Source: Zelopaecilomyces penicillatus (lineage: Eukaryota > Ascomycota > Sordariomycetes > Hypocreales > Pseudodiploosporaceae). From it: a stretch of DNA of 64,000 nucleotides. Position 1 is the first letter of the stretch, and each line of letters opens with the position of its first letter. Of this stretch, positions 45,817-56,523 are shown one piece after another. Below the pieces are notes generated by a model. It made no database searches, had not been told where the DNA came from, and was given only the letters and a program-made list of their open reading frames with translations. The position numbers were made by a program, and so were the translations under genes. The stretch covers positions 1,426,001 to 1,490,000 of the forward strand of contig VCCP01000005.1 of assembly GCA_005765155.1 (NCBI GenBank), in the 5' to 3' direction.

Positions 45817-48329
45817 GCCATATACTCTGGATAGGTTATGATGGCAGGGTGTCGAAATGTAGAAAGGGGTCTGGCAGCTCTTTGATTTATTTTTATTTTT
45901 ATAATGAGACTTGCTATTCGCGAGATATCTTCCTGGCAGCAATGGCAGCAAAAGATTACGCAATTGATTTCCGACACTTTCTCAGCCTGCTGAATCTTTA
46001 CCATTCAGGCACGGAAGGTGTATATGTGATGTGTATATAACAATTCGTTTAACTCTTTAGAAAAGAATTTCGTCGTCAGCCATGATCCAAGTCATACATA
46101 GACTATGAAGTAAATATGCCACTATAAACGTTCTCACAAGCGGTCCCCGTGACAATCATTGCCCATCAATCTGAACATTTTTTCCGCCACTCATTAAACA
46201 TTTCACGGAAAGTCTAACAGGTTATTGGAGGGCTCTGCAACGAGTATTCCTGCCTTAAATCGCCCAGATTAGGCCGCAATACAATCACTATGACGTCTCT
46301 ACCCTTGACGGTTTAATGTTTCCGACTATCCAGGCTGATGGACACAGAGAGGTATATTATTTGAATAATTAGAACGTATGTTCAACCAGAAGATGGAGGC
46401 TTTTAATTGTATATTGCTCGAGATTGATCTAGGGAATATGAGGCTTGGTTTTGTACACCAGTGGGGAGATAATCCAATGCACGTCCCAGTCACGCCGCAA
46501 CTCATATGTCTGTGGCAACTTGATACTTCGGTCAGTTTTTAAAGACTTTCATTTCACATCTTATCATGGGGTCAAGGACAATGCATGTCCAATATAAGGA
46601 ATGGATTTACGATAACAAAACATGAAAGGGCCTGTTGTCGGTAGGACAAGGCTCCTCTTGGACGGATCTTTGGTAAGTTCATTCTAGGCTTCAACTTAAC
46701 TAGGACAAATGAGATAGATGCACACAGTAGTGTTGTCTATCATTCTCAGCGGCTCTGTTAAATGGCTGCCTTTGCATCGTTCTGCCAGATACGAACAGAA
46801 TCTGCTCGACCTCTAGGGTATCGGTTGTATAGGTGAACTGGGGCAAGGAAGTGTTTGCACAGAAAGTTGATTTTTCCTTATGCTAATTAGAAGTGAAAAC
46901 TAGTGCAGAAGTGAATGAAAACTGCTCAAAAAGATATCTGTGGGCATGTCAGAATGCTCTGGATCTGTAGTCAGCCATCATGTCGCGATGGCCGTAAATC
47001 ATGGTTATTTTTAAGCTTGAAGCTAGGCTTAAAGTTGAAAACCTGGAGTGTCTTGAATTGTCTTAGAGTCTAGCATTTAAGTGGTTAGAGTAGGTTAGTA
47101 CTTATAGTAAATAGATTCAAAATAAAGACGAGCATTCTCAACTTCTTATATATCGATTTTGCACCATGAACAGAAACGGGCACATGTTGCATCAGACGTG
47201 CCCAAAATGGCAACGCTGATTGTTATGATAATTGCGGCTGGTGTTTTTTATGTCGTGCATAATAATTAGCCTGAGACACACTATCGATGTGACCCGCACC
47301 CCAGGAATGATTCTGAGAGAATTTATGTCTGCACAGTTCTTGTTGGTGGCTGGGGGGATCAATGAGCACTGAGCGCTGGACAACAGGGCTGTGCTGGTGT
47401 GCTTGCATGCTGCAATCGCCAACACGGAGTGCTGGAGATGGCGGTTAGACACCAGGCGCCCAATCACATGCCCAGGCTGGCACCTGGTAATACCCGTACA
47501 GGTGCCCTGTGCAGGTTGCAGAACAGGGTTCTATGATTCCATATGGGTCAAGCCAAGGCTGTGGCAGCCTTCTCTTTTACGGAGTAATTTACTGAGTACG
47601 AACACCCGTACCAGTTGTGCAAAATCCATCCAATTCACTGCAGTCGCATCAGGCAATGTGGCTAATAAACAGACAGCGCTTTAAAGTTACACCTAAAGCA
47701 TGTGGCTGTACGAAGCGTCGCTGCGAAGATCTTTCCTCCAAAGGCTAGCATGCCAAACCTGCGTCCCCTGGGGCTGAAATGGTCCAAGACGCTCCAGGCA
47801 GAATACTAGCGCCGACCACCCTCAGCGGCCACATCGGATGTGACCCTGCTTTCAGGTCAAACCCGAGGTCCTGGGACGTCACGGTTGAGAGACAATAATT
47901 GCAGCACAGCTTCTTCTTTTTCTCATCAGAAATGAGCATTGACTGACGATTGGAGTTTGATCCGTTCAAGCATCGCTCAAAACCTGAAATTCCCCTAACT
48001 TACGCACAGCGCGTACACAGAGAACGTGGAGTGGCGAGCTCCATTACGAGGGCGATAAAGCTGGGCGTTGCAGGCGGCCGTTCTAAAGAGGAGGAGGGGG
48101 GACCCTGGTCGAACAATCGTCCAACTTGCGCAGTAACCAGGTAGGCAAGCTGACGATCCGCGCTTCCACCATAAGCCCAACGTGGGCCGCCGCCGCCTCC
48201 AGGTGCTTTTTTTGCCGACGGAAGGGCTTGGACAAATCTCCCACCGTTACGAGCTTCGTTCGTCCTTTACACCTCGATTCGCTTCATTCCTATCGTCGCG
48301 CTCCTACCTTTGCTCCATCCTCCAGAGCA
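45817..48329. other. Intergenic region (2.5 kb)
   Basis: AT-rich between about 46050 and 47180. Short frames only. The stretch 48100-48329 is the 5' leader and promoter of the next gene. No RNA gene or repeat recognised. Confidence 0.5.
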
Positions 48330-49798
48330 ATGCATCTCAGCCGTCGAGTGGCACATGGCGTGGGAGCCACCACCAGCCTTGAGCTGTTGTCGTCACCCCA
48401 CCCCAGAAACATCGCGGTGCGGCGAGTGGAAGGTGGAAATCTAGCATTCATTGTGAGTTTGGCTTTACACTTGCTCACTTTTTTTTATCCTGTTTGAGGG
48501 TCATTTTCGCCTCCCTACATTTTTTTTGGGAATCTGAAACTAACCAGTGACCTCAAAATCAGATAGTTGTAGCCGTCGCCTTGGTAGTGGTTGCCTTGAC
48601 ATCCCTTGCAGTATTCATCCACAGGCGCAGACATCCAAAAACCACCAAACAGTACGAGCCAGCGTCGGGAGACGACAGCGTGGATGGCCAGCCAAACTCA
48701 CATGCACTAAGCACAACATCCGCACGGCGAAATAATAGGGCAAATCGATCTGCTGGGGCACCAGCCGCGAACAGTAACAATGCAGCCAACACGGCCACCG
48801 TGGACCGCAACACATCCGTCCGATCGGTTATGACATTGCCAGCCTACCGTCTGACGCCTGCCAATAATGAACAGGTGTTAGGCCGAGAGGGGGAGAGGGA
48901 TGGTGTTGATGTGATTGTCGATCTGCCCACCGAAGAAGACCACGAGGCGCTGCGCGAGGAGGAGATGTCAACGCTGTATCAGATACGCCTGGCTAGGCGA
49001 CAACAGATTTCAGAGCAGGAACAAAGGAGAACTGAGCGTCAGGAAGCGAGACTCCGCGGCGACACTGCGGCGTTGACGCAGTTACGGGAACGTACCAGGG
49101 CAGCCAGTAACAACAGCATGATTGATGGTCTTCGAAGAGAAATGGAACGGGCAAAGGATACCCGACAGCGGTCTGTATCGAGCGTGTCCTATGCGGATCT
49201 CGGAGTGGCCCGTCATGATGGCACAAGGCTCCGAGCGAACAGCAATGAAAGCGAACGCATGGGATTGCTTTCTGACGCCGCGAGCATCGCTGCGTCGCAG
49301 CGCTCAGGTGGCATCGCACATCGGAGAGAGGCCAGCGTAAGCTCTCTGCTGAGCATGGACAGCGATTTCCCATCGCCGGGTTACACTCGGTCGAGGGGAG
49401 GTTCTCAGCCCAACACCCCGGGGCTGTCGGTTAGCGGCGCCAGAGCGGGTTCCAGTCCCGAGCTAGTGGAGGCGGATCTGGGAGACGAGTCGATGCCGCC
49501 TCCCGGATATGACGATGTGTCACTAGAAGACGAAGACGACACAGTCCACGTGCGGGCGGTGACAGCGGTGCCTGAGCCTCCTCCGGACTATCCGGGGCCC
49601 TATCGAACTCTGTCTCAACAGAGCGCGCGCAGCTTAGCTCCGGTAGCGACCGGTGGGGCGGATGAGGTTGACGGGACCACGTCGCGGCGTTCCTCCCGTG
49701 GCGTCGGTGGTGTTCCGCAGCTCCCGAGTTTAAGAATCAGCGGGCTTCCCGAGATTGTCATCCAGCCATCTAACGACCGGCCCCGGGAGGATAGCTGA
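48330..49798 (+). CDS. Single-pass membrane protein with PY motifs
   Basis: Two exons give 452 aa: 48330-48452 and 48563-49798 (GTGAGT donor, AATCAG acceptor, phase 0). A membrane segment IVVAVALVVVALTSLAVFI covers residues 42-60 and is followed by HRRRH, so the large C-terminal part should be cytosolic by the positive-inside rule. A charged coiled-coil-like stretch follows (HEALREEEMSTLYQIRLARRQ, then QRRTERQEARLRG). Later regions are Ser-rich. PPGY at about 354-357 and PPDY at about 381-384 are PPxY motifs, and LPAY at about 133-136 is LPxY. Such motifs recruit WW domains of Rsp5/NEDD4 ubiquitin ligases. A role as a ligase adaptor is inference; no known adaptor domain is seen. Confidence 0.82.
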
Positions 49799-51985
49799 AT
49801 GGCCGTAAAAGAACACACAGTTGGCCCCTTTCAGGAGTAGGGCGGAAACTGGCCCCCCTGGGAAATTGTAATGATACCACGTAAATGTTTTCTCACATCC
49901 TTTTTTTTCTTTCTCTTTATTTCTGTTCACCTATTGATGAAAACGTTGGCATTGGGAATCATTGGGTTGGTCAATGGTTATGACAACCAAAACTTAGCCC
50001 TGGAGTTGTGTTGGAAATGAGTTGGAACCCAAAGCTCGGTTTTTTCTTCGTGGGTGGCTGAATTGGTGTTCCGAGCGTTGGTCACATATACATATGATAT
50101 GATGATGGCTTCTCTTTTTCTTCTCTGTTTTAGTTTCAAGAGCGGATGATGGCGCTTATCTCTCATTATGGGCGTTTAAGTTTATTCTCCTCTTTTTTTA
50201 GGGGGGAGGGAAAGGGTGGAGAATGAATGGGTTTTGCATAGAGGGGGGGATTCTGTATATTGGATTGAAGTTCAACGCTATTTACCTCACCCCTGAGCAC
50301 GTATTTCTTTTGCATTTTGCATGGCGCTCTCTCTCAGCTATAGGTAGTTGCCGTATTTTAGTTGAACTTAGCGCTAAAGCATTCTTTCTAAGTCGTGGTG
50401 TGATGTAGCAACTGAAAACTGATGGGTTTCAAATACGGGAAAGACGGTGTGAGACTAGAGTGGTTCCAACTATTGTTGGTGCTTGTTCGTGGTTGAGTAT
50501 GTGAGGCAACTTGCCAAGATGTACTGTGCTGTTTTCTCGTGTGTGCATAAAACTGGGTATTGTGGGGTTCAGGTTCTGTCCAATAAATCTACAATGTGTC
50601 TTATCTGGGAATGTCTTCAACAAGTCGATGCTAGTAGAACACAACACGATTGTGTTTAAGTGAAGAAGATGATGCCGAATTTAAAAAACGAGGTAACAAA
50701 AAAGAAAACTGGAGAGCAACCTAAACCCTGTACCTCATGAAGCACGAGGCCAATGCAAGGGTAGCTCCTGCTCAATCATCACACTTGCATGCTAACAACA
50801 CAATCGTGCATCCCAGAGGGCTTCCTTCCCTGTCTTGCCTGGTCGGTCACCCAAACTGCTTCACATTATGAAAGCTTTAGCTAATCGACTGAGTAAATCT
50901 AGGTAAGCTTCCCCTCCGCCCCACATCCCAACTGCCCCGCACCGCCCGAACAGCAAGTGCGGGGCAGATTTAAATGGGGCCTTTTCATGTTTTGTCAGGC
51001 TCATGTAATCCAACAGCACTTGTTAGAAATTCATTCCTCCCTTTTATTTTTGGGACTAACGAGATCTGAATCCACACCCTGCATCACGTCACATATCGGC
51101 TTTGTAATTTTGCGAGTGCGAGAGAGAGAGAGGGAAAGAAAAGAGAGGAAGTCAATCTATTGCTGCCTCTTTTTCGGGCCATGGGGGAAAATCTGCACCA
51201 ATGTGGACACTAATCCCGTATAGCCGCCCACTGTTATTTTCTTTACCTCCCATGGAAGTTTATTCAATCAAGTCAAATCAACGCCTGGAGGAGGCGTTTT
51301 TACTGTTTACGTCCCAGGCACAGACAGAACAGTAATTATTACCAACATCTTCTCCGATCTTCTATTTTCATCCCATGCTGCTTGCTTGCTCACTGATGAT
51401 GACCAACCTCTCGTTTGAATGAACAATCAATAGCAATGCGTGAAGCCCAGATTTTCCTTCACAGCTCTCTTCCTGTGTAGACGAAATAGACACCCAACCT
51501 AACCTCAGTAAAGACACATAATTCTCGAGTAGGGCGGGAACAGTGCAGCGGGATGGCGGGACAGGGTCCGGATTTGGCACAATAGGCACGCTAAATACAT
51601 CTGTTTCTCACAAGTCGGCGGCCGGAGGGGGTAAGGGGGGGAGAGGAGCTTGGCAATCTGATACCCAATGTACCGCTTTTTAGCTACTCCACTCCGTACG
51701 TGCCGTACTGTCTCTCATAGCTAGGTAGGCTTTAAGTTTCCCGTTGGTTTGAGCTGTGATAGGCGAGCTCTCTTACAATCTACCCTACCTACCTTGGACC
51801 TCTACACCCAGACCTGCATGATAGGCTGCATTGGTAGTTTGGTAGACTTCTGGCAACCACCACGCATATAAGAGGCACCCGAGCTGCCCCTCTCCTCAGT
51901 CTTTCTCCTCTCCCCTCATCAGCTCTTACACGACAAACTTCCTCCTCTACCTCTACCAAGCTTCAACCGATTCACTACATTCGCC
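49799..51985. other. Intergenic region (2.2 kb)
   Basis: 3' side of the PY-motif gene and promoter of the quinone oxidoreductase. Holds a GA-rich tract near 51121-51150 and AGGTAGG/CCTACCTACC motifs at 51720-51795. No gene recognised. Confidence 0.5.
51867..51872 (+). promoter_or_regulatory. TATA box of the quinone oxidoreductase gene
   Basis: TATAAG 119 bp upstream of the ATG at 51986, followed by a CT-rich leader typical of strongly expressed fungal genes. Confidence 0.5.
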
Positions 51986-52803
51986 ATGGCTCCCAAGATC
52001 GCCATCGTCTACGTATGCTGCTCCCTCTTCTTTGCCCTCTAGCTCACATCACCGAATTGTGCCCCTCATAGCTATTATGCGTTTTCCCCATCATCTCCAT
52101 GTCATTTTGCGTTTTTCTTCCAGTCCAAACTAACAATGCTTCCCCAATAGTACTCCATGTACGGCCATATCCGGCAACTCGCCGAGGCCGAGAAGAAGGG
52201 CATTGAGAAGGCCGGTGGTACCGCCGACCTCTTCCAGATCGCCGAGACCCTCCCCGAAGAAGTCCTCGCCAAGATGTACGCTCCTCCTAAGCCCACCGAC
52301 GTCCCCGTCCTCAAGGACCCCTCAACCCTCCTCGAATACGATGCCTTCCTCTTCGGTATCCCCACCAGATATGGCAACTTCCCTGCCCAATGGAAGGTAT
52401 GTTGATTTAGCCCCCCACCATCGACACGATTTTATGCCTCTAACGCTAACTCTTTCGATTGCAGGCTTTCTGGGACCAGACCGGTGGCATCTGGGCTAGC
52501 GGTGGCTACTGGGGCAAGCAGGCCGGTGTTTTCGTTTCCACTGCCGGCCACGGTGGTGGTCAGGAGTCCACTGTCATTGCTTCAATCTCTACCCTTGCCC
52601 ATCACGGAATTAGCTACGTGCCTCTGGGTTACGCCAAGGCCTTCGGCCAGCTGACCAACCTGTCCGAGGTTCACGGTGGAAGCCCCTGGGGTGCTGGCAC
52701 CTTTGCCGCTTCCGATGGCTCTCGTCAGCCCAGCCCTCTCGAGCTCGAGATCGCCACCATTCAGGGCGAGGAGTTCTACAAGATCGTTGCCAAGTCTCAC
52801 TGA
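51986..52803 (+). CDS. NAD(P)H:quinone oxidoreductase, WrbA/flavodoxin-like
   Basis: Three exons give 203 aa: 51986-52012, 52151-52396 and 52465-52803. The first exon has only nine codons. The flavodoxin phosphate-binding loop is YYSMYGHIRQLAEA (about 9-22). FMN contacts follow at GIPTRYGNFPAQWKAFWDQTG and STAGHGGGQEST, and the C-terminus has the family block SPWGAGTFAASDGSR. Length and order are typical of WrbA proteins (yeast Pst2/Ycp4, mould allergens of the Alt a 7 / Cla h 7 group). It performs two-electron reduction of quinones with FMN, avoiding semiquinone radicals. Codons are strongly C-ending, which suggests high expression. Confidence 0.95.
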
Positions 52804-53115
52804 CTGCATGATGGTGAGGTGAAGCAGGAGGGTGCTGCCACGCCTCGTGCCAACGAAGCACGAAAAGAATCCCCAGCAGCAAACGGAAATGGGATTCCAG
52901 AGCAGAATGAGAAGGAAGTTAAAGAAGGGCCTTGTGGTCTTCCTGTCAAGTGCTCCATTATGTAATTGAGAGCTTTCATGAGATCTAGAGAGACCCGTTC
53001 AAACAAATTTACAATTTTTAAAACTATGTTAAAGTGTATCTCAGCAAACACAGTTAGTTCCACATTGAGTCGAGATCTGACATTCGACATCACCGTCCCC
53101 TGACCCAACGCATCC

Positions 53116-54096
53116 CTAAGAGTCGCCCTTTTTGCAAAGCGCACAAATCTCGGCCATGCAATCCAAGGATCTCAAGTCTCGACTGATGGGCTTTTTGTCA
53201 CCACTAGCCATTAAATCATCCAGCACTTGATACAAATATTTCATCGTCGTATGCTTGGCGGAATTCTTCGTGGAAGGGTCACCGCCAAAGGAGGTGAAGA
53301 AACTTGTCTGGAGGTCTTCAATGATGTACAAGCCACCAGGCTTGACTGCATGCCACAGAATCTCAAGAGATGTGATTTGCTGATCCATGGTATGGCCGCC
53401 GTCGTCAATAATGAAATCGAATAGTCCATCTGCTGTTGTTTGGGTGACAAATTGCGAAAGAAACACGGCATCAGCTTGATCCCCAGTGAATACGTGAGCG
53501 CCGGTTGTTTTGTCTTGGTATTCTGCGGCACACTGGGCATCATGCTCAATGAAGTACAATTCCACATTCGGGAAGAATTCCAGCCAAGTATAGTACGATG
53601 CACCTGGGCCATAGTCCTGCGTGACGAAGAAAATAAACCGTGTAAGATAGCAGCAAAATCAGCAGGGTGGAGATTGCCCACCATATTACAACCAAGTCCA
53701 ATTTCAAGCAGCTTGATACGCTTGTCGCGGAAGCTCGATAGATACTTGTCGTACATAAACTGATACTTGTGTGTGGTGACCTTGTCGGTGCCATACTTTA
53801 GAGCAATCTGTTCAAAAGAGGGGGTTGTTCCAACGTGAGCGGCATCTTGAACGGGTTGGCTACTAGCATTGGATCAGTGTGATAATCCACCATCGACTGT
53901 TATTTGGGACAGTAGACAAGACGCACGAATGAGTAGCTAACTTCTGATATAATGTCGATGTCGTCTGGCCGCCCCATTGATGGACTGCAGCGATAACGAA
54001 CAAAAGAGTGGACAGGGAGAAGGCCAGATACAAAACTCGATTTTGAGTCATGGCGAACACGCTGTGTGAGAGGATATTTCGTATGCCTGGCTGCAT
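53116..54096 (-). CDS. Membrane-anchored SAM methyltransferase-like protein
   Basis: Three exons give 278 aa: 54096-53942, 53862-53682 and 53616-53116. An internal ATG at 54051 would give 263 aa. The N-terminus carries one hydrophobic anchor (VLYLAFSLSTLLFVIAAV) followed by a polar linker, so it is type II membrane-bound or secreted. The rest is a Rossmann-like domain: FEQIALKYGTDKVTTHKYQ, motif I LLEIGLGCNM, YGPGASYYTWLEFFP, VELYFIEHDAQCA, then FDFIIDDGGHTMDQQ and AVKPGGLYIIEDLQTSF. This matches a family related to macrolide O-methyltransferases that is widespread in fungi without known substrate; methyl transfer itself is inferred from the fold. Codon 1 choice is uncertain. Confidence 0.85.
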
Positions 54097-54582
54097 AAAG
54101 GAAGATTGATTCTAGAGAACAAATGCAAATGCAGCATTTGTGTGAATAGGAAGATAGACAGTACCTGGCGTCTTGTTGGGAGCAAACGAAGAGTACCAGG
54201 AAAACTGCAGTGTATCATATGTTTTCTTCTTCTCCTTCAAGAGCAAGAGCCACGGACTTAAATTGGGTTAGTTCCTACAACGAGGATTATTTGCGGAAGG
54301 TACAATGGGAAGATAATAGCAACAGTCTTGGAATAAGGAGGTTGGCACGGAAGGCACGCTCAGTGCTTCAATGTTTTTGGCCTCTAGTCCAGGGTAGTCA
54401 AATTGTATTCAACCCAAATCTTTATTGCGACTGTAACTGATAACGGAGTCCGTCACAAGAGCCATCTCTAAAGGAATATTTTTGTAGGATTACTTTGGTA
54501 ATTTTTCTTTACGTTTGTGATTGATGAAAGTTGATACATTAAACGCGACGTTGTATATACTATTTCTTTTCCCACTCTGATT
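54097..54582. other. Intergenic region
   Basis: 486 bp between the methyltransferase-like gene (5' side) and the 3' end of the membrane-protein gene. Nothing else seen. Confidence 0.5.
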
Positions 54583-55715
54583 CTAAATATCCTGCGCCCG
54601 TCGTTCCCCAATCAGGCCACCCGGGTGTCGCTGGAAGTAATCTGAGGCAGGCGGGAGTATAAATGGAGTTCGCGGATAAAGGGTTTCCATGTACGAACTT
54701 GGCTGTAATTCAGTGTTTTGCAAATTATCTTCAGCGGGTGTCTTGGCTATTGTTGAATCCCGGCACATCTCAACCGCAGCGAAGGTCGGCAAGAGGATAT
54801 ATATCACTGACAGCAGCTGTCCATAATTCCAAGTCGTTTCTTGAAAATCACCAAGAGCTACAATAGGTCGCCTGAACACTAGTGATATCCCAGTGACTTC
54901 TGTGCCAGCCCAGCCGACCACGACAGCCATGAGCGTCAGTCCAACGGCCTGTGCCTGCATATAGAACCTCTCATGCTCTTTGTGGAGGTACCAAGCAGCA
55001 AGGCCGAAAGTAAAACTGTTGGTTAGAAGTGCTGCGATGATAATATATGGAGTCGGTGCAGAGTCGCTGGGATAGGAAACGTCCTCGCCGTCGAGCTTCC
55101 ACACACATGCGATGGGAACGGGTAAGCTGTCAAAGCCCTTGGTAAGTGCCCGGAAAAGTGGAATGCTGAAAACACATGAGAGTAGTAGGTTGACAAACAT
55201 GAGAGATTGTCGTATGTACCGAAGTAACCAGTCTTTTCGATAGTGATGAGCTAGAGCTAGGAGAGTCGCATTGTGTGTCGCCACAGTCAGGATCGAATAC
55301 AGCCATATCACAAGAGCATGATATGACACTATCGAGTCCATCTTCGCAAGGCCAACACCTGCAAACACGTTGTTAGAAACTAGATTGCAACAATGCATTG
55401 TTGCAATCTATTAGCTGCCTTACACTGGATGCCAATCCCCTGAATGATTTGGGCGTCGCTGATTCCGTTGAGTAATTTTCGTATGAAGACCGGTCTCTTG
55501 TTAAATGCCTCGAAGATGGCAATACTAATCGCAACGATAATAGCAAGACTAGAAGTGAAAACGAAAGACACAATAATCTAGACTTAAGCATCAGCTTAGA
55601 TGCCCTGGCCTGAATGTAGCATTGTTTTCAAAAGACCCACGCCTGGGCCAGCAATGCCTGAGTCGCTGGGGGTGGTTGGTGGGATGATAGAGCAATTTGT
55701 GTTGCTGCCGAACAT
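54583..55715 (-). CDS. Multi-span integral membrane protein, unknown function
   Basis: Three exons give 334 aa: 55715-55641, 55577-55424 and 55358-54583, with introns of 63 and 65 bp that keep the frame. The N-terminus (MFGSNTNCSIIPPTTPSDSG) is polar and precedes the first span IIVSFVFTSSLAIIVAISIAIF. Further spans: YHALVIWLYSILTVATHNATLLAL, LMFVNLLLSCVFSIPLF, YIIIAALLTNSFTFGLAAWYL, QAVGLTLMAVVVGWAGT and YGQLLSVIYILLPTFAAV. I count six clear segments. The layout matches a large family of fungal membrane proteins with no assigned role. The C-terminal 55 residues are polar and would face one side. The second intron holds a 30-bp palindrome. Confidence 0.85.
55381..55410. repeat. Perfect 30-bp palindrome inside an intron
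   Basis: TAGATTGCAACAATG is followed directly by its exact reverse complement, with no loop. It lies in the 65-bp second intron of the membrane-protein gene, between the 5' splice site and the CTAAC branch site. Confidence 0.95.
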
Positions 55716-56523
55716 GGTCAACGTGCTGGCTGATAATGACCTTGGGGCACTGCTGAAAAGATGGAACGTGCCCTGCCGCTGAGAACCGGGATGGTGACTT
55801 TGTTATGGTGATGGCGACAAATGAAGATGGCAAAGACGGCTCCGGTTACGGAGCCTTCAGAGGCGTTGGCAGTCGTTATGGAGGGTCCAAAATGGCAAGG
55901 AAAGACGACAAAAAGATAGAGCCTCACCAGAGTAAGGACCCTGTTGTATCGAAAAATTTGAATATAGCACATGCTAAGAAACGCAAACAAAGCCCGAATA
56001 ACCTCATCTCCACGAAGGCATCGCCGTTCCTTTGGCAAGCTCTCCAAGGGGTGCTATGCAAGTTGTGTGAGTGCGATGACGTCGTGGTTCAAGGGTCGTT
56101 TCCATGTTGAGACACGAAATGGAGCTCTTGTCGGAAAAGGGCCAACAGCTCGCCGTTGACTGGTTGGCAGGGGCCTGTAGTTGCCACAGTGGCTGCGGGC
56201 GTGGCTGAGCTGAAGCCAGCCTGCGGCCGCATTTACAGTGTGTATGTAAGCATTAAATTTGCTGGAGAATGCTGGATCTCCGCCATCCATCAGCGGCTTT
56301 TAGACACCGCAGACCTCCTAGGGGGTTAACAGACTGGTCTAGCCTGTGCTACTGCAGTGCACAGGTAATTAGCACAAAGATGGAATCAAAAATCTAGAGC
56401 CATCACGGACTCCAAGGCTTCGGTCCGAGACGATAAGGTATTAAAGCACGGCGCGTGTGCTGTGGAGACGCGACGCACAGAGACAGACCAATTTTTGGGA
56501 GGGGATGGGTTGTCGTAAATATG
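55716..56523. other. Promoter side of the membrane-protein gene
   Basis: 808 bp up to the Tc1-type element. Only short frames. No gene recognised. Confidence 0.5.
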
